A stretch of DNA of 64,000 nucleotides from Hirundichthys speculiger (lineage: Eukaryota > Chordata > Actinopteri > Beloniformes > Exocoetidae), in contig JAGFBZ010002560.1 of NCBI GenBank assembly GCA_018398805.1, forward strand, positions 186,001 through 250,000, in the 5' to 3' direction. The notes under the pieces were generated by a model, which saw only the letters and a list, made by a program, of their open reading frames with translations, was not told the origin of the DNA and did no database searches. This document shows, one piece after another, positions 23,286-34,460 of the stretch (position 1 is its first letter; each line of letters begins with the position of its first letter). Position numbers and translations under genes: made by a program.

Positions 23286-23676
23286 ACTAGAAAGTGCAAC
23301 AGTTCCCCCATATAGCGATTTACAGATTGGGATAAAATCCGCCTTCTGGATCAGATCCGGATCAGCCTTTGAAATTTGATAGAGGTTCCCATTGTCAATC
23401 CCTGAGTCAAATTTCGTGAGATTTGGGCAATAATTAACGGAGATATTGAGAAACAAAAGTTTCGGCCCCATTGACCGCAATGTTAGCGAAAATTTGAAAG
23501 TGATCCAGAATCCAGGATTTCTTCCGGATCACACCCAAAATGAAATCAGTTCTTCCTTTTCACATTTGCGACAACTTCTGAAAATTTCATCAAAATCCAT
23601 CCATAACTTTTTGAACACAGACAGGCAGACTGACAGATAAACACCGGCAAAAACATAACCTCCTTGGTGGAGGTAA
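23286..23676 (-). repeat. dispersed repeat with CCTCCGCCAAGGAGGTTATG-type end, copy 2
   Basis: Read on the minus strand this begins ACCTCCACCAAGGAGGTTATG and follows the same block order as 8325-8703: GATTTTGATGAAATTTTCAG, TCTGGATCACTTTC, ATATCTCCGTTAATTATTG and GATTGACAATGGGAACCTC. The blocks TGTTGCAC and TTTCTAG at the far end are shared too. It is the better copy in the first third, where copy 1 has a divergent segment. Confidence 0.75.
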
Positions 23677-26374
23677 AAATAAGGTAACAAGTGAAATAAA
23701 GAGACAGCTGCAATAAAAGACAGGTAAAACAATATAAATATTCAGAATATGGAGTGTTTATGGCATATAAAGTACAGCACAGCGACGCAGCAGGAACAGA
23801 AATACAGACGCCTGAAGCTAACAAGCTAGTAAAGGCCACGAAGGAGACGGGGGGGAGATAAACAAGACAAAAACCCAAAACCATGACACAAATCGCAACT
23901 GAAAAAAGGGAGCTCACGCCCCCAAAATCTACTGAGTGAAAGTGTGAATGTGACCAACTAGCTTTTGTTGTTTAATCCCAGTCAAACTGGGTCTAAATGT
24001 AAGTTTACACCTCTTCTAGTTGGTAAACGGAGGCTGCTGAAGAAGGTGCTCCACGGGTCCAGTCTATATGGGAGTTACAACCACTGATGATGGTCCTTTA
24101 ATGGAAACCACCACTCAGGGTTGTTATTTCTGTAACTGAATATCGTCTGCGTTAACAACACCTCCTGGTAGTAGGAACTAGTCAGCAAATCTTCAGAATA
24201 TGGGAAAAGCCCAAACCACCGAACCCAACACGCATCAAAAACCCCTTTTACGTTTGTTTGACCGTCTCATGCTGGTCAGTATCTTTTAAATCGTGAGGGA
24301 TTCTCCTTCTGCTGTTGATCCATCAACGCCCGCCTCGTATCCGAACACAACCTTGGTTCTGCTCTCTCTGGTGGTTTCATTTGCATCTTCGTTAGCAGCG
24401 GCTACACCGACTGCCTTCAGTGTGAATTAAACCGACGCTCATGGATCTAATCAGAGTCAATGACAAACGCAGCCAGGACTTTCAGGGATAATGTGATACT
24501 GATCAGCGTTTCCTTTCTAAATATTTCTAGGTACAACAGTAATTCCCCTGAAAGGTGCGTGAATTTATTTAATCTAAAATAAAGAGCCCCGCTTGCATGA
24601 CTTAAGCCGATTAATTGGGATGTGTTTTTAAGGGCGAAACGGAGAAAGAGGATTATAAAGCGGGACATGGAGGTTTGAGGGCTGTTTTTGAACGTGCGTA
24701 CTCTGGTTCAGTGCTGCTGTTGTGGCTTAAAGGCCTGAGTGTTTTTCGGTCCACTGGTTTTAGGGGTCACTGCATTTTGGCGTGAACTTGTGACCGTCTA
24801 GACAGATGGCCCAACGGTTCCATGTGTCGGATGATCCTAAACCACAAGGTAAATGTGTTTGATGCTGGAGATCAAAAAGTAGGAATGTTACTTCTTGATG
24901 TCAGAGGGTGTATCTGCACAGACCACTGGTTAAGAAATGCAGGCGACTGCATTGTAAAAAGTGAGCGAAATGCACAAAACTAACATCTAAACAAACGTCC
25001 CACAGGGGACGTTAGTTTTAAACCCTCACAGTCACAAACAGCCAACGCTTTAAAAAGCTGCCAGTCATTCCTGGAGCCTCCACGACAGCGTCACGGTGCT
25101 GTTGATCTCTGGTTAAAGTGGCAGCAGTGGACAGACGTCAAATCACGACAGGAGCCGTGCAATTTGTCCCGAACAAAGTCAAGAAGTATTTTTGACGGGG
25201 ACACGAGGCAGCAGGTTAGCAGTGCGCTCGCAGAGCAAAACAACCAGGAGGAAGGGGTGTACCTCCTCCAGGATGCAGAGGAAATGCATTAGCTTGTCAG
25301 TGTCTGCACTTCTGTTTAGTTCATTGTTCATATCGACAGCTTTTCCTCTGCAGGGCTTCACAAGGCATCGACTGTTTAGAAGCCCTGCTCAATTTTCCAA
25401 TCGCTCATAAACGCTAAAGCATTTCGGCTTGGTACGAAAGCAATCTGTTTGCACCGCGTTTGAGGTTATTGTTTGTTGTTTTTTTGTTTGTTTCTTCAAA
25501 CATAATTACCATTTTGATGCATATCTACGGTTGGAGAATTTGTTACTGACACTGTTTACATGCTATCAATACTTTCAGTCAATTTGACCTCCATTAGCTG
25601 AGATCGGTTGTCCAGATGTGTATTGATTTTGACACTAGAAGGGCAGCGCTGTTATTGTGCATGATCTTTTTCAGAAAACAGCCATTCATCACTACCTCTC
25701 ATGCACAATACTGGATTATTATTTTTTGAAATCATGAAGTGTTCTGTTTGAATTGTGATTCAAAACAACAGCAATAATGGACCTCCAAATCTTTGCATAT
25801 GAATTAAGGTGTGGTGTAAATCCTTCTTGGAAGTACCAGCCCAGTTACAGTTTCACAGTGAATGCAAATGTTTGTAAAATGCACACAGACACACACACAA
25901 ACACAAACACACACACACTGAGGCTTAAAACAGCAGATTAAAATAATGCACTCCACATGTGGACAGGTGCACTGCAGGACACATGTGGACTGTATCTGCT
26001 GGAGGGACTCACACGCAGTGAAACTCCTGCGCATCCACTTGTGCACACATGCATTCACACCCCTCCCCCGCCCCCCCTCGCAATGTCAGAAAAAATTGAT
26101 TGTGAGATCCCGAAAGGAGCCCGCGGCCAGTTTCAGATTTTGTTTGCGTCTCAACTGAGACTAAAAAAAAAAAGGGGGGCTGACAGTGTATTTAAAGGTC
26201 AAAACTGAAGAACGGAGGAATTTGTGTATTTGTATTTCAGAGTGTGTATGGAGCACAAAAACGTGAAGAAGAAATGTGTTTAAATGTAGGGATGTGCCAT
26301 TCTGGCATTCACTACACAAATGGAAAAAAACGTTTTTTTAAGATTATTTTGCTCTGGTGGGCCTTTCTTCTATC
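23677..26374. other. gene-free stretch with CA microsatellite
   Basis: A (CA)n-rich tract lies at about 25884-25918. No gene, repeat family or RNA was recognised elsewhere. The open frames here are short and without domains. Confidence 0.5.
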
Positions 26375-26734
26375 TACAAAAAAAAAAAAAAAATTATTAG
26401 ACCACCATTTTTTCTTCACTTTCTTGTTCATTTTAATACCTGGTACCACTAAATGTCATCATGTGACTAAAACAGTCAGAAAAGAAAACACTGAATGCAT
26501 AAAAGCAGTGTTTTTGGCAGTACAACGCCATAGCTATTGATGTAAAAACTTAAGTGATTTAGGTTATAATCAAGAAAACCATGGAAAATGGTAAGATATC
26601 AGCTCTTAAATAAAACTCTTATGAGCAATCTTTGTGGTTATCGTTATGTTTGTCCAAACAAATGTACCTTTAGTTGTACCAGGCATTAAAATGAACAAGA
26701 AACTGAAGAAAACAAAATTTTTTCCATGACTGTA
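26375..26734. mobile_element. Tc1/mariner-type MITE with about 70-bp inverted repeats
   Basis: The left arm (26375-26460) reads TTATTAGACCACC, TTTCTTGTTCATTTTAATACC and TGGTACCACTAAATG. The right arm (26661-26734) is its reverse complement with few changes, ending TTTTTTCCATGACTGTA. I recognise these ends (TACAGTCATGGAAAAAATTATTAGACC in fuller copies) as a fish DNA transposon; the TA edges fit Tc1/mariner. The left tip has lost its GTCATGG and now reads as poly-A. There is no coding capacity. Confidence 0.7.
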
Positions 26735-27880
26735 TGTGTCTTCTAGACTTCGGATCAGCGCCCAAATGCTCGTGCAGCCGGATCACACGAGTGACATGAA
26801 GCCTTTTCCTTCACGCTGCTGAAATCAAAGACGCTGAGGATTTTCAATGTGCACAGTGTGAAAATGTCTGTATTTATTCCGACGAAGGTGAGCCGTTTTT
26901 TTCTTGTGAAACTGAGAAAAGGATTCTTTCATGTCTTTTAAAGAGTAGACAGAGTGACAGTAGAGAGCCAGTCTGGAACCCGTTTCCATTGGTACAGAAT
27001 GTACCAAACCAACTCCAATGGAGGAAGCTGGGCTTCACCACACATACAGGAGTATCTTTTTTTATTTTTTTAATTGCTCAGGTTATGCATTGTCTCTTTA
27101 AACAATATTTTGTTACCAATAATAGCACGGGACCTCCCAGAGACCCAGACATTAATCTGTCTTTCCACAGTTGAGTCTCCAGCTCGGCAGATTTAATCTC
27201 ACACTCAATCCGCAGCCACTAATCCCGAAGATGATGAACCACTCGCCGGAGACGTGCACGTGCGCGCGTACGCACGCCGCGTTATTGACAGCATCTTTAT
27301 TGTATGTGACAATCCTCTCCGAGGGACGGCGCCCCCTTGAGCTTTTGCCCACACGAGACCAGCTGAGCCCACAAACACGCACTCACAGAAACGTGCCGTC
27401 TGCCATGTCTTCGCACAATTAACCAGATGTTTACACACATGCAGATGTTCGAAAACATACTGCATTTGACCTCTGATTAATCGCTTTGAACGAATTGTTT
27501 GTTCCGTGTGGCTCGAGTGTTTGCTGCAGCCACGAACACACACATAATCAGGGACAGATAGAAATTTTTAAGGTGATTAGAGGCTTGTCATTAATCTGCC
27601 ACGGTGTTGGTCATAAGAAAAAAACATGCTGACTTTCACCACGTGTCAGAAGAATGATGTTCATGAGGATTACAGCGATACACATGTCTGTGTGCTGTTT
27701 AATCACATGTAATCTGTTATTAAATAGACACCGGGAGCTGCAGATACATGATGGACCATCCCTCTGATCTGGTGAAGACACTGATGGACCCGACGATAGA
27801 TGACGACTGTATGTCCAGACTCCAACACAAACAAGGGTGTTTTTTTTATTTTGATCATAAAAAAGCTTTGTGTGGGCAAC
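26735..27880. other. gene-free stretch
   Basis: A CpG-rich patch with CGTGCACGTGCGCGCG occurs at about 27253-27285. No exon was recognised and open frames lack domains. Confidence 0.5.
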
Positions 27881-29417
27881 TCCAATTCCAAAAAAGTTGG
27901 GTCAGTCTTTAAAATTTAAATGAGATCAGATGGCGATCACTTGCAAATTTCCCAAAATAAGAAAAACAAAACTGAATTTGGATTTTATTCTATTCACAAC
28001 AGAACAAAGAAAACGCATCACATGTTTAAAGGGCTCCACCTTTTAGAATAACGTGAGGTCATTTTGAATTTGTGTAGAAAGTTGGGATGGTTGGTGGCAG
28101 ATCTGGACTGCAGGGAGGTCAGCTCCTCACCTGGACCTGGATGAGGTCAGCTCCTCACCTGGACCCTCCTGCGATGAAGGTGCGCTTTTGTAATGCGTTA
28201 GTGTTAGCATTTAGCATTGACTTAAAAACAAACATAAAACAAAAAAAAAAGCAATGTCTTCCACACGGTGACATGTATGCATTTCTGCGCTGATGTTTCC
28301 AGATGTGCAGGCTGACCTGGAACCATCTGAATGGTCCCTCTTCTCTCTTGTCCGGAGGATGCGGTATCCATGGTTTCCAAAAAAAGGAGTCCACATTTCA
28401 CCGTACCACATGACAGGTTTTCCTTGGTCCATTTTAAATAAGCGCTGCCCCACAGAGGATGGGGGCGTGTCTGGATCATCTTTTTGCATTATAGCGAGTT
28501 AATTTGCATTTGTGGCATGCACGACAAACTGTGTTCATAGATGTTTACGTCCAAAAGAGTTCCTGAGCCATGTATCGATGTCCATTACAGAATCAATGCA
28601 TGTCTTCGAAAGCTGCCTGAGGGCTCAAAAATCATGGAGATCCAGATTTTTATTATTATTATTTTTACTGTGTCCTGTCACACAGAGATTTCTTCAGATT
28701 CTCAGAATCTTTTAATGCTATTATGCTCTCTGGATGATGAGAGTATTCAGAGTGTTTGCAAATTTATGCTAAGAAACCTTGTTCTGATATTTACAGTAAA
28801 AGTATTTTGTAGAATGGTGAACCTCTACCCATCTTTACTTCTTGTAAACTTCTCCTTTAATACCCAAACACATCACTGATCTGCTGCCAGTCAGAGCAGC
28901 ACATATCAACCTCAGTTTCATTTGAACGAATGTCTGATCACCCTCAGGAAGTGTCATAGAGCTCCTAACTCCTAACTCCGAGCTTCAGTCCCAGTCGTCT
29001 CTTGCCAAAACTGCAGATTGCTTTGCAAAACTATCAAACATGAAAGGCAATGAAGCTAACTCACAGTGATGGAGATCATGGCAGAGGTAACTGAGAGACT
29101 CAGGGAAGTAATGATGGGAACTAGCGTCTGAGCATGAGACTGAGCAGGAGTAACATCTGGACAGTGCTGTAAAATCATCTCTCCTTTTCCTTTTCCCCCG
29201 CCTGACTTCTCCAGCCTTTTCTTGCCCACGGTCCAGCTTCTTGGAGATGAGTTGCTGCCATCAAACTCAAAAAGAGCTCATGTTTTATTGTGAAAAGGTA
29301 AAATTGTTTCTCTGGCCTCATTTGATATGTTTCCTATTCCCTGTTGTAGATCAGTTATGAGTTTATGAAATGTGGCAGATCATTGTTTTCTGTTTTTCAT
29401 TGATATTTTACAGAGTT
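27881..29417 (-). mobile_element. decayed full-length Tc1-like transposon with long inverted repeats
   Basis: The left terminal repeat (27881-28086) carries AACTCCAATTCCAAAAAAGT, TTGCAAATTTCCC, TATTCTATTCACAACAGAAC and TTGAATTTGTGTAGAAAG. The mirrored right repeat (about 29225-29417) carries GGAGATGAGTTGCTGCCATC, GATATGTTTCCTATTCCC and ATTGATATTTTACAGAG. Between them the minus strand holds the shattered transposase listed separately. The whole, about 1.5 kb, matches the size and layout of the fish Tc1-like family whose copies end AATTCCAAAAAAGTTGGGAC. The right tip abuts a LINE tail and the outermost TA cannot be seen there. Confidence 0.8.
28092..28832 (-). pseudogene. Tc1-like transposase, heavily decayed
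   Basis: Read on the minus strand from an ATG at 28832, the product begins MGRGSPF, the usual start of this Tc1-like transposase. It then shows helix-turn-helix remnants (the EHNSIKRF-ESEEIS region, near 28730-28680) broken by stops and frameshifts. Further along are the pre-catalytic stretch YLKWTKEN and, in another frame, FFGNHGYRILRTREKRDH (about 28440-28310). The last recognisable piece corresponds to the PACSPDL-type segment near the third catalytic residue, around 28095-28165. It is partly doubled there: GGTCAGCTCCTCACCTGGAC occurs twice. The catalytic DDE set cannot be assembled, and the C-terminal end and stop are missing. It normally mediates cut-and-paste at TA sites. This copy is dead. 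Confidence 0.75.
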
Positions 29418-29440
29418 CCAGGTTTTACCTTCAGCAGGAA

Positions 29441-29697
29441 GCTCCTCCTTATGATCCAGGTCCTGCTTTAGGTTTCCTCCTCCTAAAGGGGAGTTTTTCC
29501 TTGTCACTTACTTCAAGGTTTTTCTCCTGCAAGAGGAGTTTTTTTTTTTTTTAACTTGCAATTGTTTCCTTACTTACTATCTAATAATATTACTAACAGT
29601 TATTATATTTGCTCTGGGTCTTTGAAAAGCACCTAGAGACCATTTGTATTGTAACAGATGCTATACAAATAAAGTTGAATTGAACTTAACTGAATTT
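29441..29697 (+). mobile_element. non-LTR retrotransposon 3' end with TTGAA tail
   Basis: The segment contains ATGATCCAGGTCCTGCTTTA, GGTTTCCTCCTCCTAAAGGG, GAGTTTTTCCTTGTCAC, then AAAAGCACCTAGAGACC and GCTATACAAATAAAGTTGAA with a degenerate TTGAA tail. This is the familiar teleost LINE 3' UTR that ends GGCGCTATACAAATAAAGTTGAATTGAA. It is 5'-truncated, lies directly against the Tc1-like element, and may have inserted into its edge. Confidence 0.75.
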
Positions 29698-32309
29698 TTA
29701 GGAGTTCGCTTCAACTTTTTACCCTTTTGCGCAGCTGTCTTCAAATGTATAAACAGTATGTCTCTTCCTGTAGATTTTGGAAGTGTAGCTCACAAACGCA
29801 TCGTGTACATCACTGCTGATGTCATATGTACAGCCTGTCTACTGACATATGAAAAGAGACGTATATATAATCCATTCATTATGCATATTATTGGTTTTGG
29901 CAGGATAATTAGTGATTAAATGAGTAGAAACCAACTGGTACCATGGTTGCAACATGCTAGCATGCTTGTACCATAGTTAGCAAGGTATAGTTTCTATAAT
30001 TCTATTCATTTTTACACAGCTTCGTAAATGAATGTACATTTATAGTCCCCATTTAAATTTGAGGAATTATGGGTACATGCTGGAGGCTTTACTGCATGTA
30101 TGGAGAGCTGCCAGGACACTCTGCGTGTGTGTATCACTAGACGGAGGGATGCCAAGGAACGAGCATCGGCTTGAGATCCAAACATCATGACACGATCGTT
30201 CTCCAGCTCTGGATGTGGTTGATCACCGTGATGCTGAACACTCCTGTGTCTCTCCTGTCGTGTCTCCTCATCACGCCTCCGTCGTGCCTCCGACTCGGCC
30301 CGTCGGCCCACGTGCGAGCAGGTCACGAGCCGCGCATCAAGACCACCGCCAGCTCCGGAGACCAGTCAGCGGGTTCCCGCTCATCCGCAGGAACATCATG
30401 TGGAGCTGACGCTCGTCTCGGCGCCCTCGTTTCTGACGCCCAGGAAAAGTTTACTTCAAATCGACACTTTCTCCCCAGCCGCTCTTGTCCTACTTGGACA
30501 GGGTTTTAATTCACAAATTCACTTTTAGCTTCCCGGGATCCTGGCAGCGGAGCTTCACATGGCCTCATTCAGACGGTAATTACAAGCAGCAGACTGGAGG
30601 GTTGGAGCTTTCTGCTGCAGTTCTGTCATTTAATCAGTTGCACTCGAGAAATATTAGTCTGCAAACTTATAGTGAGACTGCTCATATTTGCAGTAATATA
30701 ATGACAGACTTTTCATATCTACTTGTTTTTAACCTCTCGTTTTTACTTCGTCTTCTGTGCCGTTTCACCAAACTAGCTCCGGACTTTCTTTTAGACGGCT
30801 GTCCCGCCGTCTACATGCATTACTGTGTAATAAGAGGTCTTTGTTGGATGATTTTTGGATGCGTATCTTCTGAACGTGTTCGACCGGCCATCTTGGCTCT
30901 ACAGAGCAGCGGTGGACTGGAGCCAAGATGGCAGATGGCAACTTGTCTGTGGGGTCTGGATTTCTACAGGGCTTCTATTACAGCAAACACAGACAAGTCG
31001 TTGGAGGAAGTAGCAGCCGTTATCCGGACGTTACGTATTCATTATGCCTCTGTGTCTTATCTTTTCTTTTCCTTTTTGCTCTTTTATTCTTTGACAGAGT
31101 CGCTCACTCATTCTTGCCCTCCTTTTTTTGTTTTCCCCTGTCTGACGCTGTAATAACATTGATTACCGCGGTATTGGTAAAGATTCAATGAATGGCTACA
31201 AAATCTAAAGGAAGAGACAGACATTGTGGGAATGAAGCAGATATCCGTCTTCCTGCTGTTTTAGATAAAACATTTGGATGCAAGCCGTTATTATGTCAAA
31301 CTTGACATCTTTAAAGCATCATTTCTAACGTTTTTCACTCCTTTTGTGTTGTTTGTATCTATACTTTGCCGCCTTATTTGCAGAAAATGGCCAATTTTAA
31401 CATCATTTTCCAGATGCTCCAGACATCCTGCATCATCTCTCTAAACCACAGAGATGTTTGAAGTAGGACTTTCATAAAAAAGATGACTCACTTACACCAA
31501 AGAAGTAGATATTAATTTAGAAACATTCTAGGCACGGCGACAGAAGACAGTATTGGTTTCGATAAAGGTGGTAGAAAGCATTTAAATCTGTTTCGAGTAA
31601 AAATATGGCTCTTGCTGCAATAGATAAAGCAATTTTCCATATTTTTACTTTTTTTTTTTTGCTTTCTCCTGCTGCCTCCCCTGACTCAATTTCAGTCCAT
31701 CTCTCCTCTCATCTCTCTGCATCCCGCTCTCGTCTCCGTTTCACTCCCGGAGCAACAGTATGTATACACCCGGTTGCTGTGGCAACTGGAGGAGACCTCA
31801 TGAGCCGGTGGATGAACAAAAGAGCCAGAAAGAGAGAGAGAGAGATGGGGGGTGGGGGTGGGCAGTGAGGGATGGAGAGAAGTGAAGAGGAATAGAGGGA
31901 GAAGGACAGAAGAAAAATCAGATTTCATTTTTAGGTGAGAGATTTGGCGTGTGTGGGAAATGGAGAGGAGAGGGTGGTGATGGAGGAGGGGAGGAACGGT
32001 TCGTGTAGGTGAGGGAGGCTTGTAAATGAAAGAGAAAGAGAGGGGGGGAGGGAGATAGGCTTGCAAAGAAAGAAATGTGAATAAAAAAAAAAAAAGAGGC
32101 GCCTGAAAGCTGAAAATGATTTTCAAACCACTCTGCATGTTAAGCTGTAACTCATTAATAATTGGAAAAGGAAAATACACACCTTTTATCCCCCTCTCAA
32201 ACATTTTTATCCGTGAGAGGTGGGGATCCAAGCTCGAACTGCTGCAACGCTGCTGCTAGACCTGCATCATCACAGAGGTTCACGTTTTTTTTTGCATCCA
32301 AGACGGTAG
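29698..32309. other. gene-free stretch with CpG-rich patch and hairpin
   Basis: The longest chance frame of the window (30485-31153, 222 codons) lies here; it has no domain and ends in a low-complexity Phe/Leu-rich part. A CpG-rich patch spans about 30180-30440. A perfect 13-bp inverted repeat, GCCATCTTGGCTC / GAGCCAAGATGGC, lies at 30887-30932. A purine-rich tract runs from about 31825 to 32060. No gene is supported. Confidence 0.5.
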
Positions 32310-32600
32310 TCGTCTTAATCGGCTAAGAATTAAAACCCAAAATGCTCCCGTCAAGTCAATTAACTGTATGAAGTCTATAATTAACAATTTAGCCGACGGC
32401 ACTTGTCTAAGTAAACGTAAAGCGCTCGAACCCTTTTGCAGTATATACAGAGAGACCCTTCAGGGCACTAATCGGAGAACTGAATTCAATTATCCTGCCC
32501 ATTAAAACTTGTCAGGGTTGTGCGTGTGCGTGTGTGTGTTTGGAACAGGACAGCCTTATGCAAATATAATTACACCAATTAAACCATGGAGGGACCTTGG
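32310..32600. promoter_or_regulatory. candidate conserved non-coding block with octamer and homeodomain motifs
   Basis: This AT-rich, repeat-free block carries TCAATTAACTG, TATAATTAACAATT, an exact POU octamer ATGCAAAT at 32558-32565 and TAATTA at 32567-32572, followed by CCAAT-like ACACCAATTAAACC. Such clustering of homeodomain and POU sites is typical of vertebrate developmental enhancers. A TG tract interrupts it at about 32519-32540. Function is inference from motifs only. Confidence 0.3.
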
Positions 32601-33645
32601 ACGGGGGGGGGGGGGTGGGGGGGTGTGTGGAAAGACTGGCAGGAGTCGCACATATTGGCGGTGGGTGTGCCGGGTCTCTCCAGGGCGTACACGTGTGGAT
32701 GTGTGCATAAATGCATGTGTGTAGATTGGCGTGCACGTGTGTGGGCGTTGACATTCTTCGAACACTGCTCTTCACACCCCTCCCTCCACCATCAGCACCA
32801 CCATCACCTCCCCCCAACAAAATTCCCAGTCTGACTGTCTTCGGGGAGTCGGAGGAGCTCAGAGGAGAAGCTTGGGCCTGTTGGCTAAAGACATGGAGCC
32901 GGCGACAAAGGGCATCATGGGAAAGACAGGACAGTTAATACAGTGAATCTCGAGCTTTTGACTCCATTCATTAACTGAGTGTTGTTCATCAGCTCCGCTA
33001 AGCTTGTGAGAAGTGATCCAACTTATACATTTCCAGTTTCAGTACCAGCATTACTCGACTTCCTGCATTAATTATGCCTGATCGTCTGGAGCGCGTTTGT
33101 CGGTAGATGAGTGTTTCCAAGGATGAATCCCAGCAGGTGACTTTTGCAGCTCCATCCTGATATGTTGATAACAGACCACCAGCTCTGTGTGACAGCAGAG
33201 ACCGCCAGAAAGCCAACAACCCAGTGCTGTCCTGGTGCCAGTCAGTGAGAGCGAGTGGTGTCTGCCAGTTTCAGGCTGATAAATGACAGTCATCTACTGT
33301 TACATGTCAATTGGTGGCATTAACTGTTAATATTACATTTAAGTGGGACTGGCAGGGGGTCTGGGGGGGTCTGGGGGTCCTCCCACAGAAAATGCTAAAC
33401 GAAGTTGGTCCATCTCCTGCATTCTGGTGTATTTTAACACGTGGTCAGGCACCTACTTTTAACCTGTAAGTACAATTTTGATTAAAAGATGAGCCAGCTA
33501 CCTATGCTAACGTTTTCCATAACCATAATAAACAAATAAACAAACAAACAAAATCATTGTGAATAATAATTGTGACTTACTTTCTTGCCTTTTTGAAGGA
33601 TCTCCTCATGTCCATTGTGTCATTGTGAGCAGGGAGCAGATATTG
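32601..33645. other. gene-free stretch with poly-G tract
   Basis: A poly-G run (about 32600-32625) is followed by TG-rich sequence. G-rich GGGGGTCTGGGGGGGTCTGG lies at about 33354-33378. Nothing coding is supported. Confidence 0.5.
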
Positions 33646-33930
33646 CAAACACTCACTCACTCATTAATTCACTCACACTTGAGATAATTCCAACTTTATG
33701 GGGGAAATTCCAACTAAGAACGTTGAAATTCTGACTTCTTCTTTCAAAATATCGTACATTTTTTTAAAACTTGTACCCAATGAAAAATGTATCACTGTAA
33801 CTGCAAATGTTACTTTATACTTGCTACTGTTTGTATTATTATAATTCTGCTCTTTTAACTGCACTTAAAACGAACACTTTCAATGAATCAAAAATGCTGG
33901 AATCCATCTGGTTGTTTTCAGTTCTCTTTT
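33646..33930 (+). repeat. tandem duplication, left unit
   Basis: This unit comprises a short CACT-type repeat, then about 250 bp from CACACTTGAGATAATTCC (33674) to GTTTTCAGTTCTCTT. The same sequence with a few per cent change starts again at 34179, an offset of 505 bp. The expanded microsatellites lie between the two units. Confidence 0.85.
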
Positions 33931-34035
33931 CTTTCTTTCTTTCTTTCTTCTTTCTTCTTTCTTTCTTTCTTTCTTTCAGGCTTCTCTTCTTTCTCTTCTT
34001 TCTTCTCTTCGGCTTCTTCTTCTTTCTTTCTTTCT

Positions 34036-34066
<31 letters not shown>
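33926..34066 (+). repeat. (TTTC)n microsatellite
   Basis: This is a long pyrimidine tract of TTTC and TTCTTC units with a few interruptions (AGGC, CGGC). On the minus strand it reads as poly-Lys/Glu/Arg open frames, which are artefacts. Confidence 0.95.
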
Positions 34067-34178
34067 CACTCACTCACTCACTCACTCACTCACTCACTCA
34101 CTCACTCACTCACTCACTCACTCACTCACTCACTCACTCACTCACTCACTCACTCACTCACTCACTCATTCATTCACT
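34067..34178 (+). repeat. (TCAC)n microsatellite
   Basis: About 25 uninterrupted CACT units are followed by CATTCATTCACT. A short ancestral version occurs before the left duplication unit at about 33650-33673, so expansion probably followed or accompanied the duplication. Confidence 0.95.
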
Positions 34179-34460
34179 CACACTTGAGATAATTCCAACT
34201 TTATGGGGGAAATTCCAAATAAGAATGTTGAAATTCTGACTTCTTAGCTCAAAATGTCGTGCATTTTTTAAAAAGTTGTACCCAATGAAAAATGTATCAC
34301 TGTAACTGCAAATGTTGCTTTATACTTGCTGCTGTTTGTTATTATTATATTATTATAATTCTGCTCTTTTAACTGCAAATGGTGCTTAAAACGAACACTT
34401 TCAATGAATCAAAAATGCTGGAATTCATCTGGACTTGTTGTTTTCAGTTCTCTTCCTGTT
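34179..34460 (+). repeat. tandem duplication, right unit
   Basis: It matches 33674-33930 almost throughout, including GTACCCAATGAAAAATGTATC, ACTGCAAATGTT and CGAACACTTTCAATGAATC. Differences include a small TTATTATTA insertion and an extra AATGG in the right unit. The right unit continues into GTTCTCTTCCTG where the left runs into the TTTC tract. Confidence 0.85.

Noticed and set aside
30485..31153. 222-codon plus-strand open frame, the longest in the window
   Set aside because: No domain or coding bias; ends in Phe/Leu/Ser-rich low complexity, and a transposon-like hairpin lies inside it. Best explained as chance.
33646..34178. CRISPR-like regular repeats
   Set aside because: Simple tetranucleotide microsatellite in eukaryotic DNA; no spacers and no cas genes.
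33807..34187. 126-codon frame and the matching minus-strand Lys-rich frame
   Set aside because: They read the TTTC and TCAC microsatellites.
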